From Labrenzia sp. DG1229 (GTDB lineage: Bacteria > Pseudomonadota > Alphaproteobacteria > Rhizobiales > Stappiaceae), in assembly GCF_000521215.1 (NCBI RefSeq), contig NZ_KI928940.1:313825-377824 (forward strand): a DNA stretch of 64,000 bases. Direction: 5' to 3'. The notes beneath the pieces are model-generated. The model worked only from the letters and a program-made list of their open reading frames with translations, did not search any database and was not told where the DNA came from. Of this stretch, positions 36,289-44,909 are shown in pieces (within the stretch, counting starts at the first letter, position 1; every line of letters starts with the position of its first letter). A program made the translations under genes and the position numbers.

Positions 36289-37392
36289 ATGGAAACCCGA
36301 CTGACATCTGTTATTGCAGGGTTCATTCCTCTGTTGGACAGCGCGGTTCTGGTTGCGGCAAAGGAAATCGGCTTTGCCGAAAGGGAAGGGATTGCGCTGA
36401 AACTGGTCCGCGAGTCCTCCTGGGCCAACATCAGGGACCGGATCGCCGTCGGTCACTTTGATGTTTCGCACATGCTGGCACCTATGCCGATTGCCGCAAG
36501 CTTGAATCTCACGAGCCTGTCGGTTCCGATGCTGGCGCCCATGGTGCTTGGTCTTGGTGGAAATGCAATCACGGTTTCATCCACACTGTGGACGGAGATG
36601 GCTGACCAGGGGGCTGACCAGAACGGCGATCCGGCATCGACCGGATCCGCCCTGGCCAGGGTGATCCGTGCCCGGGGTGAGGCGAGGGGTTCTTCCATTC
36701 GGTTTGGCGTCGTGCACCCTTTTTCCGGCCACGCTTATGAATTGAGGTATTGGCTGGCTGCGGCAGGAATTGATCCGGACAGGCATGTTGAAATTACGGT
36801 GCTCGCCCCACAGCTCATGGCCGACGCCCTGACTGCGGGTCATCTGGACGGCTATTGCGTCGGGGAGCCGTGGAACTCGGCAGCCGTCGTGGCGGGAACC
36901 GGCCGCATCGTCACCTGCAAACAGTCGATCTGGCCGAGCAGCCCGGAAAAGGTTCTCGGCGTGACGCGGAAGTGGGCTTCGGCCAATCCTGAAGTTCTGG
37001 CAGCATTGATGCGAGCCATGTCGGATGCAGCCGACTGGTGTTCCGATCCGAACAATGCGAACCACCTGACCGAAATACTCACCGGGCCGGATTACCTGGC
37101 TTGCACACCCAGCATTTGCCGCCCGGCGCTCTGCGGCGAGATGCGATTCGACCTGACAGCAGCGCGGACGATCCCAGATTTTCTGACGTTTTCCGGCGGA
37201 GAGACTGCCGCGCCAACGCCGGAGCACGGACGATGGTTTTACGAGCAGATGGTCCGGTGGAGACAGGCAGAGTTTTCAGATGACCAGGTCGAAGAAGTAT
37301 CTTCGATCTTTTCGCCCTCGCTTTATCGCGCGGCATTGGGTCTTGAGGAAAAGGCGGCAGAAGGCTCGATCCGCTTGTTCGACACTCCATGA
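36289..37392 (+). CDS. nasS: NasS, cytoplasmic nitrate/nitrite sensor
   Basis: A 367-residue protein related to the NrtA/SsuA binding-protein fold but with no signal peptide, so it stays in the cytoplasm. Seen: the NrtA-like signature GHFDVSHMLAPMPIAASL, GGNAITVSSTLW, HPFSGHAYELRYWLAAAGI and HLDGYCVGEPWNS. In other Proteobacteria NasS sequesters NasT and releases it when nitrate or nitrite binds. GGAGG ribosome site. Forms a two-gene unit with nasT. Confidence 0.92.
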   Translation: METRLTSVIAGFIPLLDSAVLVAAKEIGFAEREGIALKLVRESSWANIRDRIAVGHFDVSHMLAPMPIAASLNLTSLSVPMLAPMVLGLGGNAITVSSTLWTEMADQGADQNGDPASTGSALARVIRARGEARGSSIRFGVVHPFSGHAYELRYWLAAAGIDPDRHVEITVLAPQLMADALTAGHLDGYCVGEPWNSAAVVAGTGRIVTCKQSIWPSSPEKVLGVTRKWASANPEVLAALMRAMSDAADWCSDPNNANHLTEILTGPDYLACTPSICRPALCGEMRFDLTAARTIPDFLTFSGGETAAPTPEHGRWFYEQMVRWRQAEFSDDQVEEVSSIFSPSLYRAALGLEEKAAEGSIRLFDTP

Positions 37393-37563
37393 AAAATACT
37401 GGCGGCACTGAGTTTTTCATCCTGATCCATTCGGGTGGTGCGCTGCACAAAAAACCGCCATCTGCCTCTAACCTCAGCCAACAATTCGGGCAAACCGAAT
37501 GACATGCTTGGAACGAAGAATCCATTAACTGACTATGAAATATACATAATTCAAGGTTCATCC

Positions 37564-37584
37564 AGTTTGGCACACTTCCTGCTT
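37564..37584 (+). promoter_or_regulatory. Sigma-54-type promoter of nrt-nas operon
   Basis: TTGGCACACTTCCTGCT has GG at 37569-37570 and GC at 37581-37582, separated by exactly 10 bases, and agrees with TGGCAC-N5-TTGCW at all but one main position. Predicted transcript start about 37594, just before the hairpins. RpoN/NtrC control of nitrate assimilation is usual in Alphaproteobacteria. Confidence 0.7.
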
Positions 37585-37596
37585 TCACATTTGACG

Positions 37597-37639
37597 AGGC
37601 CGACGCTGGCCTAAATCATATTGCGCTCATTGACGGGCG
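37597..37639 (+). promoter_or_regulatory. Paired hexaloop hairpins, likely NasT target
   Basis: P1: AGGCC / GGCCT with loop GACGCT (37597-37612). P2: CGCTC / GGGCG with loop ATTGAC (37624-37639, one T-G pair). ANTAR targets are two hairpins with six-base loops having A at position 1 and G at 4. P2 fits exactly; P1 has G at position 1 and G at 4. They lie between the promoter and the terminator. Confidence 0.66.
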
Positions 37640-37646
37640 TTCAGGC

Positions 37647-37707
37647 AAAGCCGCCGTTCTGATCTGCAACCTCTTCTCCCGGGCGCAGGTCAAGACGGCG
37701 GCTTTTT
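37647..37707 (+). terminator. Leader terminator/attenuator upstream of nrtA
   Basis: A perfect 11-bp stem AAAGCCGCCGT (37647-37657) with ACGGCGGCTTT (37695-37705), a run of five T, and an inner stem of about 8 bp (TGATCTGC with GCAGGTCA). It lies 51 bases before the nrtA start, so unless bypassed it would stop transcription of the operon. Confidence 0.83.
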
Positions 37708-37757
37708 GTTTGGAGCCAGCGTTCGATCAGGACGCGGAAGACAAGAGGGAACAGGAC

Positions 37758-39164
37758 GTGACGCACGCGAAGATATTCCGGATGACCCGCAGGGTGGCGC
37801 TCGCCGCAATGTTGACGGCAACCGCCATGGTACCGGCATCGGCAGCCTTTGCCGAGGCGCTGGACGTCGAAAAGGACGAACTCACTTTCGGTTTCATCAA
37901 GCTGACCGACATGGCGCCACTGGCCGTCGCCTATGAGCTCGGCTATTTCGAGGAAGAAGGGCTTTTCGTGACCCTGGAGCCTCAGGCCAACTGGAAAGTG
38001 CTGCTGGACCGTGTGATCACGGGTGAACTGGACGGAGCGCACATGCTTGCGGGCCAACCGCTGGCAGCAACGATCGGTTTCGGCACAAAGGCCCACATCG
38101 TCACGCCTTTTTCCATGGACCTCAACGGTAACGGCATAACCGTGTCCAATGAGATCTGGGAAATGATGAAGCCGAACATCCCGACAATGGATGACGGACG
38201 CCCGCAACATCCGATTTCGGCCAAGGCCCTCAAGCCGGTCGTCGACAAGTTCATTGATGAAGGAAAACCCTTCAACATGGGCATGGTGTTCCCGGTCTCG
38301 ACGCACAATTACGAACTGCGCTACTGGCTCGCTTCCGGCGACATCCATCCGGGCTTTTATTCCGAGACCGACATTTCCGGTCAGATCCAGGGCGAAGCTA
38401 TTCTTTCGGTGACGCCACCACCTCAAATGCCGGCAACGCTGGAAGCAGGCACCATTTATGGCTATTGCGTTGGCGAGCCCTGGAACCAGCAGGCGGTCTT
38501 CAAGGGGATCGGGGTTCCGGTGATCACCGACTACGAAATCTGGAAGAACAACCCGGAGAAAGTGTTCGGGCTCACCAAGGAATTCACGGAAGAGTATCCA
38601 AACACGACACTTGCCATCACCAAGGCCTTGATCCGCGCGGCCAAGTGGCTGGATGAAAACGACAATGCCAACCGCATGGAAGCGGTCGAAATCCTCGCCA
38701 GGTCCGAATATGTCGGGGCGGACGCGGAAGTCATCGCCAACTCCATGACGGGTACGTTCGAATACGAGAAGGGCGACAAGCGCGACGTACCGGATTTCAA
38801 CGTCTTTTACCGATATTACGCGACGTATCCCTACTATTCCGACGCGGTCTGGTATCTGACGCAGATGCGACGCTGGGGCCAAATTCCGGAGCAGAAACCC
38901 GACAGCTGGTACGATGATGTCGCCAAATCCGTCTATCTGCCAGAAACCTATCTGAAGGCTGCACGCATGCTGGTCGAGGAAGGGCATGTCGCCGAAGAGG
39001 ATTTTCCCTGGGAGTCCGACGGCTATCGGGCGCCGACACCTGCCGCCGATATCATCGACGGCATTCCCTACGACGGCAAACAGCCCAACGCCTATATCGA
39101 CAGCCTGCCCATTGGCCTCAAGGGCAAACAGGTTGTTGACGGCAACGAAGTGGTCGGCGGCTGA
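37758..39164 (+). CDS. nrtA: Nitrate ABC transporter, periplasmic binding protein
   Basis: A 468-residue NrtA-type protein with a signal peptide (RRVALAAMLTATAMVPASA). Seen: LTFGFIKLTDMAPLAVAYE, the binding-site signature GELDGAHMLAGQPLAATIG, NGNGITVSNEIW, FPVSTHNYELRYWLASG, and IYGYCVGEPWNQQAVF. The family binds nitrate or nitrite and delivers it to NrtB. I chose the GTG at 37758 with GAGGGA upstream; an ATG at 37782 is possible. It shares its fold with NasS upstream. Confidence 0.93.
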   Translation: MTHAKIFRMTRRVALAAMLTATAMVPASAAFAEALDVEKDELTFGFIKLTDMAPLAVAYELGYFEEEGLFVTLEPQANWKVLLDRVITGELDGAHMLAGQPLAATIGFGTKAHIVTPFSMDLNGNGITVSNEIWEMMKPNIPTMDDGRPQHPISAKALKPVVDKFIDEGKPFNMGMVFPVSTHNYELRYWLASGDIHPGFYSETDISGQIQGEAILSVTPPPQMPATLEAGTIYGYCVGEPWNQQAVFKGIGVPVITDYEIWKNNPEKVFGLTKEFTEEYPNTTLAITKALIRAAKWLDENDNANRMEAVEILARSEYVGADAEVIANSMTGTFEYEKGDKRDVPDFNVFYRYYATYPYYSDAVWYLTQMRRWGQIPEQKPDSWYDDVAKSVYLPETYLKAARMLVEEGHVAEEDFPWESDGYRAPTPAADIIDGIPYDGKQPNAYIDSLPIGLKGKQVVDGNEVVGG

Positions 39165-39245
39165 CGCATCTATCGCAGTGGTGGCCAAAGGCGCCACCGC
39201 CCAATCTTCCAGAATTCCAGAAATAGATCACAAGGGACCGTTCCC

Positions 39246-40328
39246 ATGGCCAATGCCGATACAGCAGGATCGACGGATCTTGCCCGGGCCGCCCGGAAAG
39301 AAAAACTCTTCACGTTGATCAACAAGGCCGGCGGATGGCTGGATGCGCTTGGATTTTCCTGGCTCGTGCCACTCATGAAGATAGCTGCGGGCGACAATCC
39401 CAAAGAACAACTGGGCGAACTGAAACGCGGGTTCCTGATCCCGTTGCTCGGAATTTTCACCTTCCTGGTTCTGTGGGGAGCCCTGGCGCCGCAGGTCCAG
39501 ACGTCACTCGGTGTGGTTCCGGGCCCTGCACAGGTCTGGTCGCAATCTGTCAATCTCTGGCATGATCATGTTCGAGAACGCGAAAAAGCAGCCGCATTCT
39601 ACGAGCGTCAGGATGCCCGAAACGCCAAATACGAGGCAGAGGGCAAAACCGACAAGGTCAAGTTCCGCAGCTATACCGGCAAGCCGACCTATATCGATCA
39701 GATCGGTACATCCCTGCTGACCGTCGGTCTCGGCTTCCTGATCGCAACAATCATTGCTGTTCCGCTCGGCATCGCCTCCGGTCTGTCGAGGTCCTTCAAC
39801 GGTGCGATCAATCCCCTGATCCAGATCTTCAAACCGGTATCACCCCTGGCGTGGTTGCCGATCGTCACCATGATCGTGTCGGCAACATACGCCAATCCCT
39901 ATGACTGGTTGTCAAAGTCGTTGCTGATCTCGGCCGTGACCGTGACGCTCTGCTCCATGTGGCCGACCCTGATCAACACCGCGCTTGGCGTGGCCTCGGT
40001 AGACAAGGATCTGATGAATGTTGGCCGCGTGCTCCAGTTGCCCACCTGGAAAACCATCACGAAACTCGTGCTTCCCTCTTCGTTGCCTCTGATCTTTACC
40101 GGTCTGCGCCTGTCATTGGGTGTGGGCTGGATGGTGCTCATCGCGGCTGAAATGCTGGCGCAGAACCCTGGTCTTGGAAAATTCGTCTGGGACGAATTCC
40201 AGAACGGCTCCTCGCAGTCGCTGGCCAAGATCATGGTCGCGGTCGTGACCATAGGTCTCATCGGCTTCATGCTCGACAGGTTGATGTTCGCCCTGCAGCG
40301 CGCCTTCACATTCAGCGCCAATCGCTAA
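39246..40328 (+). CDS. nrtB: Nitrate ABC transporter permease
   Basis: A 360-residue permease, longer than typical NrtB (about 280) because of an extended N-terminal part and a charged insert (KAAAFYERQDARNAKYEAEG). Six or so helices are visible, including LLTVGLGFLIATIIAVPLGIA and the EAA-type loop FKPVSPLAWLPIVTMIV. The LPSSLPLIFTGLRLSLGVGWM segment is the coupling region of the nitrate/taurine permease group. Located between nrtA and the ATPase gene, 10 bases before the latter. Confidence 0.92.
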   Translation: MANADTAGSTDLARAARKEKLFTLINKAGGWLDALGFSWLVPLMKIAAGDNPKEQLGELKRGFLIPLLGIFTFLVLWGALAPQVQTSLGVVPGPAQVWSQSVNLWHDHVREREKAAAFYERQDARNAKYEAEGKTDKVKFRSYTGKPTYIDQIGTSLLTVGLGFLIATIIAVPLGIASGLSRSFNGAINPLIQIFKPVSPLAWLPIVTMIVSATYANPYDWLSKSLLISAVTVTLCSMWPTLINTALGVASVDKDLMNVGRVLQLPTWKTITKLVLPSSLPLIFTGLRLSLGVGWMVLIAAEMLAQNPGLGKFVWDEFQNGSSQSLAKIMVAVVTIGLIGFMLDRLMFALQRAFTFSANR

Positions 40329-40338
40329 GGAGGCCGAT

Positions 40339-42099
40339 ATGTCCTTTCTGGAAATCTCCGGTGTCTCCAAGTCCTATGGTGAAGGCGCTGGCCGCACAGA
40401 TGTGCTTGAAGACATCAATCTGAAAGTGGAAGAGGGTGAGTTCATAGCCATCGTCGGCTTCTCCGGCACTGGAAAGACGACGCTGATCTCCCTGCTTGCG
40501 GGGTTGATCAAGGCCGATGCGGGCGGGGTGATCTTCAATGGCAGGGAGATTGACGGACCAAGCCCGGACCGGGGCGTCGTTTTTCAGTCCTACTCCCTGT
40601 TACCCTGGCTCTCGGTCACCGGCAACGTGGCGCTCGCTGTTGACACGGTCTTCAAGAAGAGGCCTGCAAGGGAACGGAAGGCCATCTGCGACAAGTATAT
40701 CGAGATGGTCGGCCTCGCACATGCAAGAGAGCGCAAGCCGGCCGAACTATCCGGTGGCATGCGTCAGCGCGTCGCCGTTGCGCGGGCTCTCGCTATGCAG
40801 CCTGAATTGCTGCTTCTCGACGAACCGCTCAGCGCTCTTGATGCCTTGACCCGGTCCAAGCTTCAGGACGAGTTTGCGGCGATCTGCGAACAGGAAAAGA
40901 AAACCATTGTCCTGATCACGAACGATGTCGACGAGGCCATTCTGCTGGCCGACCGGATCATCCCCCTGAACCTGGGAACGACCGCAACGCTCGGGCCGGA
41001 ATTCAAGGTTCCGTTCAAGCGACCGCGCGATCGCGGTGAACTCAATCATGACGAAGACTTCATCAAGCTTCGAGCCGATGTCACCGAGTACCTGATGGTT
41101 GTTGGCGCCGAACGCGGGACCAATCTGGAGCGCGATATCGTCTTGCCGAATATCGTCCCCATCACGCAGCGGAGCAACCCGGAAGACCCGTTGCCACCTG
41201 CGTACGCGCGTGCTGCGGAATCCGTCAAGGACGACCGTTTCCTTGAATTTTCACAGCTCAAGAAAGTCTACCCGACGCCCAAGGGACCGTTGACCGTGGT
41301 CGATGATTTCGAGCTTAAGATGAAGAAAGGCGAGTTCATTACACTCATCGGCCATTCCGGCTGCGGCAAGTCGACTGTCCTTTCCATGGTGGCGGGACTG
41401 AACCCGATCACGGAAGGAGCGATCGTTCTCGACGGAACCCACGTCACCCAGGCCGGACCCGACCGGGCGGTGGTTTTTCAGGCCCCGAGCCTCATGCCAT
41501 GGCTGACGGCTCACGAGAATGTCGCTCTGGGTGTCGACAAGGTTTATCCGGACGCTTCCAAGTCTGAAAAGCGGGACGTCATCGAGTACTACCTGTCGAA
41601 AGTCGGTCTGGCCGACGCAATACACAAGCGGGCCTCCGATCTTTCAAACGGCATGAAGCAACGTGTCGGGATCGCGCGAGCCTTTTCCCTCTCACCCAAA
41701 CTTCTGCTGCTCGATGAACCTTTCGGGATGCTTGACAGCCTGACCCGTTGGGAACTTCAGGACGTCCTGATGGATGTGTGGAAACGCACCCAGGTGACGG
41801 CGGTCTGCGTCACCCACGACGTCGACGAGGCAATCCTTCTCGCGGACCGGGTGGTCATGATGTCCAACGGTCCGAATGCCAGGATTGGAAACATCATGGA
41901 CGTTGACCTGCCGCGTCCACGCTCGCGCAAGGAGCTGCTCGCTCATCCGGACTACTACGCCTATCGCGAAGAACTTCTGGACTTCCTGGAAGCGTATGAA
42001 GGCGGGGCGGATCCGAGCGAGGATCAACTCAAATCCATCCAGGAAAAACGCGCCACCCGCATGGCACGCCAGAAGGCGGCCATGGAAGCGGCCGAATAA
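40339..42099 (+). CDS. nrtC: Nitrate ABC transporter, tandem-fused ATPase (NrtC/NrtD type)
   Basis: A 586-residue protein holding two complete ABC domains, doing in one gene what NrtC and NrtD do in cyanobacteria. Domain 1: Walker A GFSGTGKTT, signature LSGGMRQRV, Walker B LLLLDEPLSALD. Domain 2 (from residue ~300): Walker A GHSGCGKST, signature LSNGMKQRV, Walker B LLLLDEPFGMLD, switch His in CVTHDVDEA. In domain 1 the switch region reads ITNDVDEA, so the His is replaced by Asn and that site may be weak. No NrtA-like regulatory tail is present. Confidence 0.9.
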   Translation: MSFLEISGVSKSYGEGAGRTDVLEDINLKVEEGEFIAIVGFSGTGKTTLISLLAGLIKADAGGVIFNGREIDGPSPDRGVVFQSYSLLPWLSVTGNVALAVDTVFKKRPARERKAICDKYIEMVGLAHARERKPAELSGGMRQRVAVARALAMQPELLLLDEPLSALDALTRSKLQDEFAAICEQEKKTIVLITNDVDEAILLADRIIPLNLGTTATLGPEFKVPFKRPRDRGELNHDEDFIKLRADVTEYLMVVGAERGTNLERDIVLPNIVPITQRSNPEDPLPPAYARAAESVKDDRFLEFSQLKKVYPTPKGPLTVVDDFELKMKKGEFITLIGHSGCGKSTVLSMVAGLNPITEGAIVLDGTHVTQAGPDRAVVFQAPSLMPWLTAHENVALGVDKVYPDASKSEKRDVIEYYLSKVGLADAIHKRASDLSNGMKQRVGIARAFSLSPKLLLLDEPFGMLDSLTRWELQDVLMDVWKRTQVTAVCVTHDVDEAILLADRVVMMSNGPNARIGNIMDVDLPRPRSRKELLAHPDYYAYREELLDFLEAYEGGADPSEDQLKSIQEKRATRMARQKAAMEAAE

Positions 42100-42114
42100 T
42101 CCGTGGAGAAAACT

Positions 42115-44568
42115 ATGAAAAAACAGAAACTTGTCATCGTTGGCAACGGCATGGCGCCGGGGCGGATGCTCGAATACCTGTTTGAGAAAGACAGGCACGC
42201 TTATGACATCACAATCTTCAACGCAGAACCGCGGGTGAATTACAATCGTCTCATGCTGTCACCTGTCCTGTCCGGCGAAAGGACCTATGAAGACATCATT
42301 ACTCACGGTGACGACTGGTATGCCGAACATGGAGTGACGCTGCACAAGTCCGCAAAAGTCTCCGAAATCGATCGTGCGGCAAAAACGGTGACGTCCGAGA
42401 CGGGTGTCACGGCATCCTACGACAAGCTGGTCATTGCCACAGGGTCCAATCCGTTCATCATTCCGCTGCCTGGCAACGATCTGGATGGAGTGCTTACGTA
42501 CCGGGATCTTGATGACGTCGGAAAGATGCTTGATGCCGCGAAACGCGGCGGGAGGGCAATCGTCATCGGTGGCGGGTTGCTTGGTCTGGAAGCGGCGGCC
42601 GGTCTCAAGATGCAGGGCATGGAAGTCACGGTTCTGCACCTGATGCCGACACTGATGGAGCGACAGCTGGACCCGGCCGCCGGATATCTCCTGCAGGAGG
42701 AATTCGAGCGGCGCGGAATTGAAGTCCGTACCAAGGCCAACAGTCGCGAGATCGTCGATGACGGCACGGGCAAGGTGAAGGGTATACGCCTGGATGACGG
42801 CACCCAAATCGAGGCGAGTGTTGTTGTCATGGCTGTCGGCATCCGCCCTTCGACAGAGCTTGCAAAGGCGATCTCTCTTGACGTCGGACGCGGCATTCTG
42901 GTCGGTGACGACATGCGCACCAGCGATGCGGATATCTTCGCCCTCGGCGAGTGTGTGGAACACCGTGGCATCTGCTACGGGCTTGTTGCGCCGCTTTACG
43001 AGATGGCGGAAGTCATCGCGGATAACCTGTTGAACGGGACTTCCGAATACACCGGATCCGTAACGGCAACCAAACTCAAGGTCACGGGTGTCGACCTTTA
43101 CTCCGCAGGAGATTTCTCGGAAGGGGAGGAACGCGAGGAAATCGTGCTGCGTGACGCGGCGGCCGGGGTCTACAAGCGGCTAGTCCTGAGGGACAACCGG
43201 ATTGTCGGTGCCGTCCTTTACGGTGAAACATCCGACGGGCCGTGGTTCTTCGATCTCCTGAAAAAACGGTCAGATGTTGCCGAAATGCGGGACACCCTGA
43301 TCTTCGGCCAGGCGTATCAGGGGGGCACCCCCCTGGACCCTACGGCGGCCGTTGCAGCCTTGCCGGATGATGCGGAAATCTGCGGCTGCAACGGCGTTTG
43401 CAAGGGAAAGATCGTCAATGCGATTTCGGAAAAGGGCCTGACGTCCCTCGACGATGTCAGGGCTCACACCAAGGCGTCGGCTTCTTGCGGGTCCTGTACC
43501 GGTCTGGTTGAGCAACTGATGCAGGTCACGCTCGGAGATGCCTACAATCCGGCTGCCGTGACTCCGATGTGTGGCTGTACCCATCTGGGACACAGCGATG
43601 TCCGCCGACTGATCAAATCCAGGGAACTGAAGACCATTCCCTCGGTCATGCAGGAACTTGAGTGGACATCGTCAGGTGGTTGCGCAAAATGCCGCCCGGC
43701 GCTGAACTACTATCTCGTCAGCGACTGGCCGGACGAATATGCCGACGACTACCAGTCCCGGTACATCAACGAGCGCGTCCACGCAAACATCCAGAAAGAC
43801 GGCACCTATTCGGTCGTGCCGCGTATGTGGGGAGGCATGACATCCTCCACCGAATTGCGCGCGATTGCCGATGTTGTCGACAAATTCAATATTCCAGCGG
43901 TCAAGTGCACCGGGGGACAGCGGATCGACATGCTCGGCATCAGCAAGGAAGACCTTCCCGCTGTTTGGGCGGATCTCGGCAAGGCAGGGTTTGTATCGGG
44001 CCAGGCCTATGCCAAAGGACTGAGAACGGTGAAAACCTGTGTCGGGTCCGACTGGTGCCGTTTCGGCACCCAGGATTCCACCGGGCTTGGAATCCGGATC
44101 GAAAAATTCATGTGGGGCTCCTGGACGCCGGCGAAATTGAAATTGGCGGTTTCCGGCTGTCCGCGGAATTGTGCTGAAGCAACCTGCAAGGACATTGGCG
44201 TTATTTGCGTCGACAGCGGTTACGAGATCCATTTCGCCGGCGCCGCCGGTCTCGACGTCAAGGGCACGGAAGTCCTTGGTCTCGTCAAGACGGAAGACGA
44301 GGCGCTCGAGCACATCGTGGCGCTAACCCAGATGTACCGGGAACAGGGACACTATCTCGAGCGGATCTACAAATGGGCCCGACGCGTCGGATCTGACGAG
44401 ATCCGTACCCGGATCATGGAGAATGCCGACCAGCGCAAGCTCCTTTTTGACCGGTTCGTTTTCAGTCAGAAGTTTGCCCAGGTCGATCCGTGGTCGGAGC
44501 GTGTTTCCGGCAAGGACAAGCATGAATTCAGGCCGATGGCGGTTCTGCAGGCGGAGGCGGCCGAATGA
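42115..44568 (+). CDS. nirB: Assimilatory nitrite reductase large subunit
   Basis: An 817-residue NirB that reduces nitrite to ammonium with NAD(P)H. Order: FAD/NAD module (LVIVGNGMAPGRML, IGGGLLGLEAAAGL), two BFD-like [2Fe-2S] segments (ICGCNGVCKG with SCGSCTGL, and MCGCTHLGHSD with GGCAKCRPA), ferredoxin-type half domains, and the siroheme/4Fe-4S Cys set TCVGSDWC and SGCPRNCAEATCK. Start taken at the ATG at 42115 with TGGAGAA; a GTG 12 bases earlier overlaps the ribosome site. Its stop overlaps nirD. Confidence 0.96.
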   Translation: MKKQKLVIVGNGMAPGRMLEYLFEKDRHAYDITIFNAEPRVNYNRLMLSPVLSGERTYEDIITHGDDWYAEHGVTLHKSAKVSEIDRAAKTVTSETGVTASYDKLVIATGSNPFIIPLPGNDLDGVLTYRDLDDVGKMLDAAKRGGRAIVIGGGLLGLEAAAGLKMQGMEVTVLHLMPTLMERQLDPAAGYLLQEEFERRGIEVRTKANSREIVDDGTGKVKGIRLDDGTQIEASVVVMAVGIRPSTELAKAISLDVGRGILVGDDMRTSDADIFALGECVEHRGICYGLVAPLYEMAEVIADNLLNGTSEYTGSVTATKLKVTGVDLYSAGDFSEGEEREEIVLRDAAAGVYKRLVLRDNRIVGAVLYGETSDGPWFFDLLKKRSDVAEMRDTLIFGQAYQGGTPLDPTAAVAALPDDAEICGCNGVCKGKIVNAISEKGLTSLDDVRAHTKASASCGSCTGLVEQLMQVTLGDAYNPAAVTPMCGCTHLGHSDVRRLIKSRELKTIPSVMQELEWTSSGGCAKCRPALNYYLVSDWPDEYADDYQSRYINERVHANIQKDGTYSVVPRMWGGMTSSTELRAIADVVDKFNIPAVKCTGGQRIDMLGISKEDLPAVWADLGKAGFVSGQAYAKGLRTVKTCVGSDWCRFGTQDSTGLGIRIEKFMWGSWTPAKLKLAVSGCPRNCAEATCKDIGVICVDSGYEIHFAGAAGLDVKGTEVLGLVKTEDEALEHIVALTQMYREQGHYLERIYKWARRVGSDEIRTRIMENADQRKLLFDRFVFSQKFAQVDPWSERVSGKDKHEFRPMAVLQAEAAE

Positions 44569-44909
44569 ACGCGGAAACGAGAAGTTGGGTTGCCATTGGA
44601 GATTTGATGGACATTCCCCGTGAGGGTGCCCGGGTCGTCAAAACCGCTACAGGCTGTATCGCGGTTTTCCGGACCGTTGATGACGAAGTCTATGCGCTTG
44701 ACGATCGATGCCCGCACAAGGGCGGGCCGCTAAGCCAGGGGATCGTTCACGGGACGTCCGTGACCTGCCCGCTGCACAACTGGGTTTTTGATCTGGCAAC
44801 AGGTCTTGCAAAAGGCGCAGACGAGGGGAGTGCAAGGACTACCGCGGCTCGTATCGAAAACGGCAAGGTTCTGCTTGCTGCCGATGATCTCGCACGGCGG
44901 ACGGGATGA
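44565..44909 (+). CDS. nirD: Assimilatory nitrite reductase small subunit
   Basis: A 114-residue Rieske-type subunit with the [2Fe-2S] ligands in RCPHKGGPLSQG and CPLHNWVFDL, both boxes complete (C-x-H and C-x2-H). Partner of NirB. Starts at an ATG overlapping the nirB stop and ends overlapping the nasA start, so the three are translationally coupled. Confidence 0.95.
   Translation: MNAETRSWVAIGDLMDIPREGARVVKTATGCIAVFRTVDDEVYALDDRCPHKGGPLSQGIVHGTSVTCPLHNWVFDLATGLAKGADEGSARTTAARIENGKVLLAADDLARRTG

Noticed and set aside
37641..39197. A 518-codon open frame on the minus strand opposite nrtA
   Set aside because: Shadow frame; nrtA on the plus strand is a clear family member with signal peptide and operon context.
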